From Melittangium boletus DSM 14713 (GTDB taxonomy: Bacteria; Myxococcota; Myxococcia; Myxococcales; Myxococcaceae), in assembly GCF_002305855.1 (NCBI RefSeq), contig NZ_CP022163.1, positions 7,631,765-7,695,764 of the forward strand: a DNA stretch of 64,000 nucleotides, given 5' to 3'. The notes under the pieces are model-generated. The model saw only the letters and a list, made by a program, of their open reading frames with translations, was not told the origin of the DNA and did no database searches. Of the stretch, positions 17,672 through 26,725 are shown one piece after another; position 1 is the first letter of the stretch; each line of letters opens with the position of its first letter. A program made the translations under genes and the position numbers.

Positions 17672-18643
17672 TCACGGGCACAGCCCACAGTCCCGCTTGC
17701 AATCGTCGTAGTCGTTGCCGGTGCCACACGACTCGCTGAGCTGACAGGTTCCATCTCCACACGTGTAGATGTCCTCCGTGAGGAGCCGCGTGGTGATGGC
17801 CGGGTAGGTGATGCCGTTGTAGGTGCATGACGTGTAGAAGTTCCCCGAGGCGTCCGGGGTGCAGATGTCCTCGCAGTCCGGATCGACCCGGATCATGGGC
17901 GCGCATTCCGGCGGTCCGGATTGCTTGATGGACAGGGCGCAGGCGCGCGCGGTGCTCTTGCGGTGGTTGAGCGGATAGTGATCGTTGCCCGCGTAGATGC
18001 CCTCGTTGTTGAAGAGGTTGCCGAAGAAGCAGCCCTCGCGCTCGGGGTAGAGCCGGAGTTCCCGGGGGCTCGTGGGGATGGCCACGCCCTTGGCGTTCAG
18101 GCCCTGGATGGACATGGAGATCTGCACGCCGAACTTGTTGGCGTGGGCCGCCAGGCACGCGGAGACGATGCGTTGCTCGGTCAGCGAGGCTTCCTTGCCT
18201 CCGCTCCAGTCCGGTGCGAGCCCGAGGCCTCCCGCCCACGTCCAGGTGGGGCCCGTCGTGGACTTGTAGGAGCGCGTCTCGCCGGCCGGTACGGCGCAGC
18301 GCACGATGTACTTCATCACCAGATCGTTGAGGGGGGTGTTCGTCTGGAACCAGGCGCCGAACTGGGACGACGACAACCCGTTGAGGGACAGGCCGTTGAG
18401 CGAGAGCCCGTTGAGGGACAGGCCGTTGAGCGAGAGCCCATTGAGGGACAGGCCGTTGAGCGAGAGCCCATTGATGGATTCCAACTCCTGGGCGTGGGTC
18501 GCCAGCGCCTCGTGCTCGGGCATGTCCTCCAGGGGACCGCATGCGACCAGGCTCAGCGACACGCCCAGCAGGAGGCCGGCGCGGGACAGGGTGGTGAGGA
18601 CGGACGACAGACGGCGAGCGCTCCCGGTCGGTACGATTTCCAT
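17672..18643 (-). CDS. Cys-rich lipoprotein with NGLSL pentapeptide repeats
   Basis: ATG 18643 follows GGGGGAAAGAC, a good ribosome site, and gives a lipoprotein signal ending LVAC. Just after it (about residues 58-88) comes a run of identical five-residue NGLSL units, a low-complexity beta-type repeat seen in myxobacterial surface proteins. The main domain is not recognised. The last ~100 residues are rich in Cys, with pairs in CAP..CEDICTP and CTYNG, and end in a myxobacterial Cys motif (CGDGTCQLSESCGTG.. DC..CGLCP). It is probably a disulfide-rich surface lipoprotein. The stop is 10 bp from that of the convergent MNIO gene. Confidence 0.7.
   Translation of the reverse strand: MEIVPTGSARRLSSVLTTLSRAGLLLGVSLSLVACGPLEDMPEHEALATHAQELESINGLSLNGLSLNGLSLNGLSLNGLSLNGLSLNGLSSSQFGAWFQTNTPLNDLVMKYIVRCAVPAGETRSYKSTTGPTWTWAGGLGLAPDWSGGKEASLTEQRIVSACLAAHANKFGVQISMSIQGLNAKGVAIPTSPRELRLYPEREGCFFGNLFNNEGIYAGNDHYPLNHRKSTARACALSIKQSGPPECAPMIRVDPDCEDICTPDASGNFYTSCTYNGITYPAITTRLLTEDIYTCGDGTCQLSESCGTGNDYDDCKRDCGLCP
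18381..18470 (-). repeat. Six tandem 15-bp units encoding NGLSL
   Basis: On the plus strand two 15-mers alternate three times, TTGAGGGACAGGCCG and TTGAGCGAGAGCCCG (later copies end CCA), giving a 30-bp higher-order period. The sequence is prone to copy-number change. Confidence 0.9.
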
Positions 18644-18886
18644 GTCTTTCCCCCAGCTGCCGAGACAGGACCCGGCCACTGACCACGGCCGGGGTACATG
18701 CGGATATGAACTCTAGGCTTAACAGGACAGACTTGAAATGTGGGGGAGCGGGCTTCCTCGGCGGGCGTCGGTCGCTGGACAGGAGACGTGTCCCGCGGGG
18801 TGCTGAAGCGCTTCCGCGAGGCTTCTGACTGTGGGCTTCTGGACGGAGCCTTGCGCACGCTCGCTCACTGCGGTAGTTCGCGCCCC

Positions 18887-19522
18887 ATGTCGTCACCCCT
18901 TGTCGTTGGCATCGCCGGTGGTACCGCTTCCGGCAAGACGACGGTCGCCCGGAAGGTCCGCGATGCGCTCGCCGACTGCCGCGTGGCCTTCATCGATCAG
19001 GACTCGTACTACCGGGATCTGGCGGACCTCACGCTCGCCGAGCGGCGCGAGGTCAACTTCGACCATCCGGACGCCTTCGACACGGACCTGCTCGTCGAGC
19101 ACATTCGGGAGCTGAAGGCCGGCCGCCCCATCCAGAAGCCCGTCTACGACTTCAATACCTCCACCCGCCAGCCGCACACCGTGCGCGTGGACCCCGGGGA
19201 CATGATCCTCCTGGAGGGCATCCTCGTGCTGCACATGAAGTCCGTGCGCGACGAGATGAACGTGCGCATCTACGTGGACACCGACGACGACCTGCGCATC
19301 CTGCGCCGGCTCGAGCGCGACATCCACGAGCGCGGCCGCGACTTCGATCACGTGGTGAGCCAGTACCTGCGCCACGTGCGGCCCATGCACATGGGCTTCG
19401 TCGAGCCCTCCAAGCACCACGCCGACATCATCGTCCCGCACGGAGGCAACAACGACATCGCCATCGGCATGATCGTGGGCGCCCTCAGGGGCCGGCTGCT
19501 CCACCCGCTTCCGCCGCGCTGA
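18887..19522 (+). CDS. udk: Uridine kinase
   Basis: ATG 18887 starts a 211-aa protein of the normal Udk length. It has the P-loop GGTASGKTT, then FIDQDSYYRD, NFDHPDAFD (substrate binding), YDFNTSTR and LLEGILVLH (Walker B region), followed by the LID-like RRLERDIHERGRDF. It phosphorylates uridine and cytidine in pyrimidine salvage, in the cytoplasm. It stands alone, convergent with the MetX-like gene. Confidence 0.95.
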   Translation: MSSPLVVGIAGGTASGKTTVARKVRDALADCRVAFIDQDSYYRDLADLTLAERREVNFDHPDAFDTDLLVEHIRELKAGRPIQKPVYDFNTSTRQPHTVRVDPGDMILLEGILVLHMKSVRDEMNVRIYVDTDDDLRILRRLERDIHERGRDFDHVVSQYLRHVRPMHMGFVEPSKHHADIIVPHGGNNDIAIGMIVGALRGRLLHPLPPR

Positions 19523-19531
19523 GCGCCGCGC

Positions 19532-20530
19532 TCAACCGCGCCGGCGCAGGAAGTCGCGCAGCGGGCCGTGCAGCCGCCGGGCCTCGGACAGCAGGTCGCG
19601 GTGGGCGCAGGGCTCGGGCAGCTCGTGGTAGTGCGCCCGGATGCCCGCCGCGCTGAGCTGATGGTAGGTGTCCCGCACGCGCGAGGGCGGTGCCAGCGCG
19701 TCATTCGCCGCGGCCGCCAGGAGCACCGGCGCGCGCACCTCGGCCAGATACTCGGAGAGATCCGCGCCCGCGTAGGCGGTGCACAGGAGCGCCCAGGCAT
19801 TGGCGTCGAATGTGTCCGCGAAGGCCCGTGCCTCGGCTTCCTGGGCCAGTCCGGCGGCGTCGGGCGGCTCCGAGGCCATCACCCCGGGCCCTTGGACGAG
19901 CCGCAGATACTCCAGGTACTGCTTGCGCAGGGTGCGCTGGGGCGAGTCCGCGTCCATGCGCAGCGCGTGCCGGGTGAGTCCGAAGCGCTCGCGCAGGGAC
20001 TCGGGCAGCGTCCTCGCCGCGCCGAGCACCACCACGGACGCCGTCAGCTCCGGGAAGAGCGCCGCGAGCCGCAACGCCACCACGCCGCCGAGCCCCACGC
20101 CCACCAGGGCCCGCGCCCGCGTCACCTTCATGTCCCGCAGCAGCGCCGCCACCGCGCGTGCCATGTCGAGCACCGTCACCGTGGGCAGCGCCGCGCCATA
20201 GGGCCGCTTCGAGTGGGGATCCACCGACACCGGGGACGTGGAGCCGAAGGGGCTGCCGAGCAGGTTGGGCGCCACCACGTGCAGGGTGCTGGGATCCAAC
20301 GGACGCCCCTCGCCCACCAGCTCCGCGCCCCAGCCCGCTGGCTGGAAGAGCCCGTCCGACGGAGGCGCCAACGCCTGATGCGACTGCGTCAGGTCGTGCA
20401 GCAGCACCACAACATTGTCGTCCGAGCGCTCGCCGTAGGTACACCAGGCGACCTGGGCCCCGCCCAGCAGGCCGCCCTCCTCCAGGGGGAGTGCAACCGG
20501 TGACACGTAGGATCCGGTGGTCTGGTACAC
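19532..20530 (-). CDS. MetX-like alpha/beta hydrolase lacking the nucleophile serine
   Basis: 332 aa from a GTG start. The overall plan is that of homoserine O-acetyltransferase-like hydrolases: VVLLHDLTQSH, LLGSPFGSTSP, a nucleophile elbow, an acidic residue in NDALAPPS and a terminal His in CAHRDLL. At the elbow, where MetX has GGSMGG, this protein has GVGLGG. The codon is GGG, so the catalytic Ser is replaced by Gly. The protein is therefore unlikely to be a classical acyltransferase and may be a pseudoenzyme with a binding or regulatory role. The neighbours give no pathway. Confidence 0.75.
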   Translation of the reverse strand: MYQTTGSYVSPVALPLEEGGLLGGAQVAWCTYGERSDDNVVVLLHDLTQSHQALAPPSDGLFQPAGWGAELVGEGRPLDPSTLHVVAPNLLGSPFGSTSPVSVDPHSKRPYGAALPTVTVLDMARAVAALLRDMKVTRARALVGVGLGGVVALRLAALFPELTASVVVLGAARTLPESLRERFGLTRHALRMDADSPQRTLRKQYLEYLRLVQGPGVMASEPPDAAGLAQEAEARAFADTFDANAWALLCTAYAGADLSEYLAEVRAPVLLAAAANDALAPPSRVRDTYHQLSAAGIRAHYHELPEPCAHRDLLSEARRLHGPLRDFLRRRG

Positions 20531-20586
20531 GCGAGACAGGTCTCATATCACTACGGCCGTCAATCCCAGCGACAGGAGCCATTCGC

Positions 20587-21492
20587 TTGAAGCGTTATTT
20601 CGGACTCGCCCTCGTCATCGTCGGCGCCATTCTCGCCGCGGTGATGACGTCCCGTACGGCGGGGGCTCGGGCTCTCGAGGCCCAGCGTGACGCGGACCTC
20701 ACCCGTGTGCAGAAGGACTACCTGGAGCGCGTGGGGTGGATGCGCATCAACCCGGACGAGGCCTCCTACCGGCAGGAACTCTCGCCCTTCTTCAAGAAGT
20801 ACTTCGAGCAGGTCTCCGAGCATCAGGACCGCTTCAAGCTGAGCAAGAACTTCGACGCGTACCTGGCCGAGCTGGCGGCGCGCGGGGACAAGGACGACCG
20901 GCTCGAGGATCGCAAGGCCTTCTACGCGTACACGCGCCACGTGTTCGATCAGATGCGCGAGGGCAAGTACAAGCCGCTGTGGACGAGCACGGACAAGGGC
21001 ATGCGCCTGGACGTGGTGAGCGCGGACTTCGTGAAGGTGCTCGACAAGCCGCAGGTGCGCCTGCAACTGGTGCTCTGGGGCGCCCAGCGCGAGGAGCGCA
21101 CCGACGGCAAGATGAAGAAGATGGTGACGAGCGCCTCGTTCAACACCCATTGGAAGCTCACCGACGAGCGCGGCAAGCTCATTGGCGAGATGAACGCGGA
21201 GGACCCCTCCATGAAGGTGGACTTCCCCGAGCGCTTCATCGCCGAGTTCCCCCCGCAGATGGTCCTGGGCCACTACGACATGGACCTGATGCCCAACGAG
21301 GTGAAGAAGATGGAGATCGCCTTCCAGGTGAGCTCGCGCGCGGCGTCTGGCGGGGACGCCACGGCGAAGTACCTGTGGAAGCTGGACGTGCCCTCCGACT
21401 GGCGGCTCGGCGCGGGCGAGAAGTGGGAGGGCGCCACCGTGTCCGAGCGCCCCGAGGACGAGATCGATCCCTCCAAGGCCGCGAAGCGGTAG
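20587..21492 (+). CDS. Membrane-anchored hypothetical protein
   Basis: The TTG start at 20587 is supported by AGGAG eight bases upstream. The protein is about 301 aa with one N-terminal membrane segment (YFGLALVIVGAILAAVM) and a soluble, highly charged remainder without Cys. No known family is recognised. A helical middle part (LERVGWMRINPDEASYRQEL, FDAYLAELAARGDKD) is followed by a beta-rich part (VRLQLVLWGAQREERTDGK, WKLTDERGKLIGEMNAEDP). It probably faces the periplasm. It stands alone. Confidence 0.7.
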   Translation: MKRYFGLALVIVGAILAAVMTSRTAGARALEAQRDADLTRVQKDYLERVGWMRINPDEASYRQELSPFFKKYFEQVSEHQDRFKLSKNFDAYLAELAARGDKDDRLEDRKAFYAYTRHVFDQMREGKYKPLWTSTDKGMRLDVVSADFVKVLDKPQVRLQLVLWGAQREERTDGKMKKMVTSASFNTHWKLTDERGKLIGEMNAEDPSMKVDFPERFIAEFPPQMVLGHYDMDLMPNEVKKMEIAFQVSSRAASGGDATAKYLWKLDVPSDWRLGAGEKWEGATVSERPEDEIDPSKAAKR

Positions 21493-21578
21493 GCCGGGAC
21501 GCGGGTGGATTGAAACCCGCGAAACCCGATAGAGCGGTATAGTAGGGTGGCGGTTCCATCTCGTGAACTGGAGCCGCC

Positions 21579-23402
21579 ATGTCGAAGAGCGTGAGGTGTT
21601 GGTCCCCGGCCGTTGCCCTGGCCCTGTGCGTGGGTGTCCCCGCGGTGTCGAGCGCCGCGGAGCGGGCTCCCTTCGGCGCCAATGCGTTTCCCGGCGTCAT
21701 CAAGGCCCATGACTTCGACCAGGGCGGCGAGGGCGTCGCCTACCACGACACCGACGCGGTGAACGTGCACCAGCAGTACCGCTTGAACGAGGCGGTGGAC
21801 ATCGGCGTCCGGGGCTCGGGGGACTACGAGGTCCGGAGCGCTCCGGGCGAGTGGCTGGAGTACACGGTCCAGGTGGCCCAGGGCGGGCGCTTCGACGTGG
21901 CGATCAACTACTCCCTGGCCAGTGGCGGCGCGCTGGTGCGCGTCTCGCGCGATGGCGCGGACGAGGTATCCGTCACCCTGCCGTCCACGGGCGGAAACGG
22001 CACCTTCAAGTCGGTCACGCTCCCGACGCCCCTGGAGGTGACGCCGGGCGCACACGTCCTGCGCGTCACGTTCGTCAGCGGCTCGCCCTACCTGCGGCGC
22101 CTGACCTCGACCCAACTCCCGGGCCGTTCCTTCTATTTGAGCCGCGCGGGGGCGGGCACCCAGGATGGCTCCAGTTGGAGCCATGCCTTCCCGGCGTCCC
22201 GGCTCCAGAGCGCGTTGGACACGAGCCTGACGCCCGGGGACACGCTGTACGTGGCGGGAGGCCTCTACGAGAGCTCGACGCCGTACTCCTTCTACCCGAC
22301 GACGAGTGGCACGGAGACGCTGAAGAAGCGGGTGGTGGGCGTGGACCTGGGCCAGGGACTGCCCGTCTTCAAGGGCCAGTGGAATCCCGCCAACCCGGGC
22401 AGCTCCGGCAAGAGCTACGCGCTGCTGCGCTTCTCGGGCACGCATGACTGGGAGGTGGAGGGGTTGAAGGCCGAGGCCTACTACTACGGCGTGCGGGCCG
22501 ACAACGCGTCCAACCTCCAGTTGAGCGGGCTCCAGTTCAACCGGGTGCGCGAGGGGCTGGCGTTCAGCAACGTCGCGACGTCGAGGATCCTCCAGTCGCA
22601 GGTGCTCCAGTACACCAAGCGGGGCATCCGCCTGATCGAGAACGTGTCGGACCTGCTCGTGCAGGACTTCGTGGCGGACGCGACGCTCAAGGACGCGGCC
22701 TGGCCCACGGAGGGCTTCCCCTTTGGCGTGTCCGTGGAGAACCCGGCGGATGCGACGAAGGGCTCGCACGACGTGGTGTTCAACCGGGTGACGGCGAGGA
22801 ACAACACGTACCAGAGCGCTTCGGCGGGTGACTACCAGAACGGGGATGGCTTCTCGCTGGAGCGCACGGCGTACCGGATCTCGTTCTTGAACTCGGCGGC
22901 GTACGACAACACGGATGGTGGCTGGGATGACAAGTCCCAGGCGGCCTACTACGAGAACTGCGTGGCGCTGAGGAACAAGCGCAATTTCCGCCTCTGGAAC
23001 GACAGCGCGCAGCCCACCACGTTGAACAACGTGCTGAGCGCGTACGCCCAGAAGCACGACAACTACTCGACCGCGGGCCTGTGGTCGCAAGGCTACGTGG
23101 AGGTCTACGACTCCACCTTCTTCGGGAACGCGGGCAGTGAGATCGTCCTCGAGAACAACGGCACGCCCGCGGCGCGCGTGAAGGTGACGAACTCGATCCT
23201 CTCGGACGCGGGGCCGTGCGGCAGCGTGTCCTCGAAGGAGGGAGGCACGACCCTGGAGCTGGTCAACAACGCCGTGTGTGATGGCGCGGCGGGGACCCCG
23301 GTTCAGCTCCGAGCGCCCACGAGCGACTGGACGGGCTCGCCCGCGGATGCCTTCACGCCCGTGAGCGCCGCCGTCACGCAGGGCTACCGGCCCACGCCCT
23401 GA
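21579..23402 (+). CDS. Secreted CBM6-like plus right-handed beta-helix protein (pectate-lyase-like)
   Basis: 607 aa with a signal peptide (cleavage near SSAAE, residue 28). Residues about 38-175 form a CBM6-type carbohydrate-binding domain (GGEGVAYHDTDAVN, YEVRSAPGEWLEYTV). Residues about 180-605 form a parallel beta-helix of the PL9/pectate-lyase kind: ALDTSLTPGDTLYVAGG, then repeats such as NVLSAYAQKHDN and SFLNSAAYDNTDGGWDDKS. This points to a secreted polysaccharide lyase or related glycan-active protein. No catalytic Lys/Asp set could be assigned with confidence. With the pectin acetylesterase-like gene it suggests plant-polymer degradation. Confidence 0.8.
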   Translation: MSKSVRCWSPAVALALCVGVPAVSSAAERAPFGANAFPGVIKAHDFDQGGEGVAYHDTDAVNVHQQYRLNEAVDIGVRGSGDYEVRSAPGEWLEYTVQVAQGGRFDVAINYSLASGGALVRVSRDGADEVSVTLPSTGGNGTFKSVTLPTPLEVTPGAHVLRVTFVSGSPYLRRLTSTQLPGRSFYLSRAGAGTQDGSSWSHAFPASRLQSALDTSLTPGDTLYVAGGLYESSTPYSFYPTTSGTETLKKRVVGVDLGQGLPVFKGQWNPANPGSSGKSYALLRFSGTHDWEVEGLKAEAYYYGVRADNASNLQLSGLQFNRVREGLAFSNVATSRILQSQVLQYTKRGIRLIENVSDLLVQDFVADATLKDAAWPTEGFPFGVSVENPADATKGSHDVVFNRVTARNNTYQSASAGDYQNGDGFSLERTAYRISFLNSAAYDNTDGGWDDKSQAAYYENCVALRNKRNFRLWNDSAQPTTLNNVLSAYAQKHDNYSTAGLWSQGYVEVYDSTFFGNAGSEIVLENNGTPAARVKVTNSILSDAGPCGSVSSKEGGTTLELVNNAVCDGAAGTPVQLRAPTSDWTGSPADAFTPVSAAVTQGYRPTP

Positions 23403-23449
23403 AGCACGTGGGCCCCGGCCCCTGTCAGGACCTTCACGCCCGGAGTGGG

Positions 23450-25321
23450 TCAGGGGTTGGGCCGGGCGCGCGTGGTGCGCTCCACGAACAGCAGGCCGTC
23501 GTAGCACTCCAGGGGCCGGACCGAACTCAGGGACGGGGCGCCCTGGTCCGAGGCGACGAAGCCGATGTCGTGCGTGAGGTGGGTGCGGCGCCACCACTCG
23601 TATGCGGGTCCGCTGCGTGGCAGCGCCCGGAGATCCACGGCCAGAAGGGGCCATCCCACTCGGGCGAGCGTGTCATCCAGGGAGCCCTCGGGTGAGGGCG
23701 GCACGGAGAACTCGACCATGCCCTGGCGCTCCGGCGGTGGGTTCGGATCCATGTTGAAGGCCTGGAAGGCGCCCTGATGGAAGGCGAAGCCCAGGACATA
23801 GAGCGCCGGGCCGAGCGCCTGGGCGAGGTGGCGCCCCATGGGCATGTCCTTCCACTCGCTCGGTCCCCGCATCACGTGCCCGTTGTGCGCCCACACCGCG
23901 ATGCGCGTTCCGGGCGCCTGATGATCCAGGAGCCAGAGCAGGTTCGCCGCCATGGACCGATCTCGTTCCCCGTCCTTCTCGTGAAGCACGTGGCCCAGGT
24001 ACTGGCGCAGCACCCGGAGGTTCTGCCGCGCCAGGGTCCATTCCCCGGGGCTGGACCGGCGGGTGTAGGGCTCGCGCTCGCGCTCGAAGCGCTCGGAGAG
24101 GGTGTCGAGCCGCGTTCGAATCTCCTCCTTGCGCTCCTGGGGGAGCCGGAAGAAGGTTCGCGCGCTGGGCTCGGTCATGGGGGCGAGCGGTGCCTGGAGA
24201 GTGGCGACCTGGGCGGGGTCCACCTTCTCCAGATAGGCGAGCACCCGGGCCACCGCCGCGGGCGAGTACTGCATGTCCACGCCCTGGATCCGGAGCTTCT
24301 GGGTGTGGGAAGGGTCCTCGTTGTAGCGGCGCATCCACCGCACGAGCTCCAACACCTCCTGCGTGTCCCAGGTTTCCCCCTTCAAGAAGGCGGCGGGATC
24401 GCCTCGTCCCGTGAGGACGTAGTCATCGAGGTCGAGCATCTCGGCGAAGTTGCTCTCGAGGGCCAGCACGGTGAAGCCCCTGCGCGTGGCGAGGAACTCG
24501 AAGAGGCGGTGCTTGAGCTGGAAGAACTCCCGGGTGCCGTGCGTGGCCTCGCCCAGGGCCACCACCCGCGTGTCCTGGAGCACGGGCCCGAGCCGCTCCA
24601 GGTCCTCGAATCCCCGTTCCGCCTCCACGGACTGGAGCTTCAGGCCACTTTGCTTCACCCACTCCACGGCCGCTTGCCGCATCGCCTCATCCGCGGCCCG
24701 CTCCAGGCTCACCATGACGGGCTCTCCCAGCCGGGCTACCTGGTGCATCCGCGTCGTGTATCCAGGGGCCGAGGCGATGAGGACGTACGCGCCTTCGCGG
24801 GGGGTCTCCAGGTGGAAGAGGCCAGGGGCCATGGCCGGGGGGAAGGCGACGTCGTCGTAGGGCATTCCGGGTCGGACGACGCGCAGCTCGGCGCCGGGAA
24901 TGCGCGCACCCGCCTCGTCCACCACGGTGGCGTCCCATGAGACCCGGATACCGGGCACGCGCAGCTCCCCAGGCGCCTCGGGTTCGCCCGTCTTCACCTC
25001 GATGGGCTTCGTGAACAGGACAGTGCCCTCGCGGGTAACAGCGGACAGGCTGTAGGTGCCAGGCGCGAGGGGCCCGAATGAAAAGGTGCCATCTGGCCCC
25101 GACGGGACGAGGCCCACCGGGGCATCCGTTCGCGGGTTCCAGGAGGGCACGAAGGGGACGAGGCCCACCCGTGCGCCGTCCAGCGGTGCGCCATCGGCTC
25201 CCCGCACGAGTCCCGTGAGCAGGGGGCCCGTGGGGGCAGGGGGTCTGGTCTGGGGCGGAAGATGGGCTGGGCTACAACCAAGCCCCAGCACGAGCAGCAG
25301 GGTGGATGCGGTGGTGCGCAT
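23450..25321 (-). CDS. Erythromycin-esterase-like lipoprotein with N-terminal carboxypeptidase-regulatory-like domains
   Basis: 623 aa. The lipobox LGLGC lies at residue 16. Residues ~35-190 hold two beta-sandwich modules of the carboxypeptidase-regulatory type (GLVRGADGAPLDGARVGLVP, GTYSLSAVTREGTVL). Residues ~230-620 are an erythromycin-esterase-family domain with the active-site block LGEATHGTREFF, then LALESNFAEM, RRYNEDP and VWAHNGHVMRG. EreA/EreB open the macrolide ring, but most family members act on unknown substrates. A lipoprotein form suggests an envelope location. A resistance function is not shown. Confidence 0.85.
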   Translation of the reverse strand: MRTTASTLLLVLGLGCSPAHLPPQTRPPAPTGPLLTGLVRGADGAPLDGARVGLVPFVPSWNPRTDAPVGLVPSGPDGTFSFGPLAPGTYSLSAVTREGTVLFTKPIEVKTGEPEAPGELRVPGIRVSWDATVVDEAGARIPGAELRVVRPGMPYDDVAFPPAMAPGLFHLETPREGAYVLIASAPGYTTRMHQVARLGEPVMVSLERAADEAMRQAAVEWVKQSGLKLQSVEAERGFEDLERLGPVLQDTRVVALGEATHGTREFFQLKHRLFEFLATRRGFTVLALESNFAEMLDLDDYVLTGRGDPAAFLKGETWDTQEVLELVRWMRRYNEDPSHTQKLRIQGVDMQYSPAAVARVLAYLEKVDPAQVATLQAPLAPMTEPSARTFFRLPQERKEEIRTRLDTLSERFEREREPYTRRSSPGEWTLARQNLRVLRQYLGHVLHEKDGERDRSMAANLLWLLDHQAPGTRIAVWAHNGHVMRGPSEWKDMPMGRHLAQALGPALYVLGFAFHQGAFQAFNMDPNPPPERQGMVEFSVPPSPEGSLDDTLARVGWPLLAVDLRALPRSGPAYEWWRRTHLTHDIGFVASDQGAPSLSSVRPLECYDGLLFVERTTRARPNP

Positions 25322-25379
25322 GGGTCTCCTCTTTTAGCTCGAAGGGATACCGGTCCCGGGATTGCACCACCCAGGGGTC

Positions 25380-26000
25380 ATGATGAAATCTCTTCGCATG
25401 GCCCCCCGAGACCCCCCATCCGAGTCCACCGAGCGCAACGCCCCATCCGTGGAGAAGGCCTTCCAGGAAGCTCCCTCGGAGATGGTCGCGGAAATCCTCG
25501 CCGGTGAGCTCCACCTCAGTCCGCGTCCCGCCCGGCCCCATACTCGCGTGGCCTCACGCCTGGGCATCCTCATCGGAGGGCCCTTCTGGCTGGGGCGAGG
25601 CGGTCCCGGTGGGTGGGTCATCCTGTATGAGCCGGAACTCCACCTCGGCCCGCGTCCGGACAAGCTCGTGCCGGACCTCGTGGGGTGGAGACGCGAGCGC
25701 ATGCCGGATGCCCTGGAAGGAGAGGAGACCCTGGCGCACTACGACCTTCCTCCGGACTGGGTGTGCGAGGTGCTGTCGGAGCGGACTCGGCGCGTGGACA
25801 AGGGGCCGAAGATGCGCATCTACGCCCGGGAAGGCGTGCGGCACGTGTGGCACGTGGATCCGCTCGCGCGCACGCTCGACATCTTTCGGTTGGAGGGGAG
25901 TCACTGGCTGCTCGTCGACTCCTTCTCCCAGGAAGCACGGGTTCGCGCCGAGCCTTTCGAGGCCATCGAACTCGAGCTGTCGCTCCTCTGGGCGGACTGA
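25380..26000 (+). CDS. Uma2 family endonuclease (DUF820), copy 1
   Basis: 206 aa from ATG 25380 (a second ATG follows at once; AGGGGT upstream). The PD-(D/E)XK-type Uma2 core is visible: VPDLVGW (Asp), then PPDWVCEVLSERTRRVDKG (Glu and Lys), then YAREGVRHVWHVDP. Uma2 proteins form large families in cyanobacteria and myxobacteria and are presumed nucleases of unknown target, some linked to mobile DNA. This copy lies exactly head to tail with copy 2. Confidence 0.85.
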   Translation: MMKSLRMAPRDPPSESTERNAPSVEKAFQEAPSEMVAEILAGELHLSPRPARPHTRVASRLGILIGGPFWLGRGGPGGWVILYEPELHLGPRPDKLVPDLVGWRRERMPDALEGEETLAHYDLPPDWVCEVLSERTRRVDKGPKMRIYAREGVRHVWHVDPLARTLDIFRLEGSHWLLVDSFSQEARVRAEPFEAIELELSLLWAD

Positions 26001-26041
26001 TCGAGGGGATGGCGGTCCTGGGATTGCACCACCCAGGGGTC

Positions 26042-26662
26042 ATGATGAAATCTCTTCGCATGGCCCCCCGAGACCCCCCATCCGAGTCCACCGAGCGCAA
26101 CGCCTCGTCCGTGGAGAAGGCCTTCCAGGAAGCTCCCTCGGAGATGGTTGCGGAAATTCTCGCCGGTGAGCTTCACCTCAGCCCGCGTCCCGCCCGGCCC
26201 CATACTCGCGTGGCCTCGCGCCTGGGCATCCTCATCGGAGGCCCTTTCTGGTTGGGACGAGGCGGTCCCGGTGGATGGGTCATCCTCGATGAGCCGGAAC
26301 TTCACCTCGGTCCGCGCCCGGACAAGCTCGTGCCGGACCTCGCGGGGTGGAGACGCGAGCGCATGCCAGATGCCCTGGAAGGGGAGGGAGCCCCGGCACA
26401 CTACGGACTTCCTCCGGACTGGGTGTGCGAGGTGCTGTCGGAGCGGACCCGGCGCATGGACAAGGGGCCGAAGATGCGCATCTACGCCCGGGAAGGCGTG
26501 CGGCACGTGTGGCACGTGGATCCGCTCGCGCGCACGCTCGACATCTTCCGGTTGGAGGGGAGTCACTGGCTCCTCATCGACTCCTTCTCCCAGGAAGAGC
26601 GGGTCCGCGCCGAGCCCTTCGAGGCCATCGAACTCGAGCTGTCGCTCCTCTGGGCGGACTGA
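26042..26662 (+). CDS. Uma2 family endonuclease (DUF820), copy 2
   Basis: Same length as copy 1 and nearly the same sequence. Changes are scattered conservative substitutions, for example Tyr to Asp in ILYEPEL/ILDEPEL. The motif residues (VPDLAGW, CEVLSERTRRMDKG, HVWHVDP) are intact, so both copies look functional. The leader with its ribosome site was duplicated together with the gene. Confidence 0.85.
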   Translation: MMKSLRMAPRDPPSESTERNASSVEKAFQEAPSEMVAEILAGELHLSPRPARPHTRVASRLGILIGGPFWLGRGGPGGWVILDEPELHLGPRPDKLVPDLAGWRRERMPDALEGEGAPAHYGLPPDWVCEVLSERTRRMDKGPKMRIYAREGVRHVWHVDPLARTLDIFRLEGSHWLLIDSFSQEERVRAEPFEAIELELSLLWAD

Positions 26663-26725
26663 GCCCTCGTCCGGGGATGCGGAACGCACCTGCAAACCCC
26701 GGGGGGCTGACATAGGCTGGTTCGG

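Larger units (their letters stand above)
25339..26662 (+). repeat. Head-to-tail tandem duplication of 662 bp (two units, no spacer)
   Basis: Unit 1 is 25339-26000 and unit 2 is 26001-26662. The second begins on the base after the first ends, and each contains a short leader and a whole Uma2 gene. High identity that includes silent positions shows a recent event. Confidence 0.9.

Noticed and set aside
15925..17760. Very long minus-strand frame extending upstream of the 150-aa gene
   Set aside because: It is antisense to the MNIO gene, whose motifs and codon bias are clear. The minus translation is a low-complexity Arg/Gly/His-rich shadow.
18381..18470. Possible CRISPR array
   Set aside because: The units are 15 bp, contiguous, without spacers, and in frame within a lipoprotein gene.
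21273..23654. Long minus-strand frame across the CBM6/beta-helix gene
   Set aside because: High GC removes stops in the antisense frame; the plus-strand gene has a signal peptide and domain motifs.
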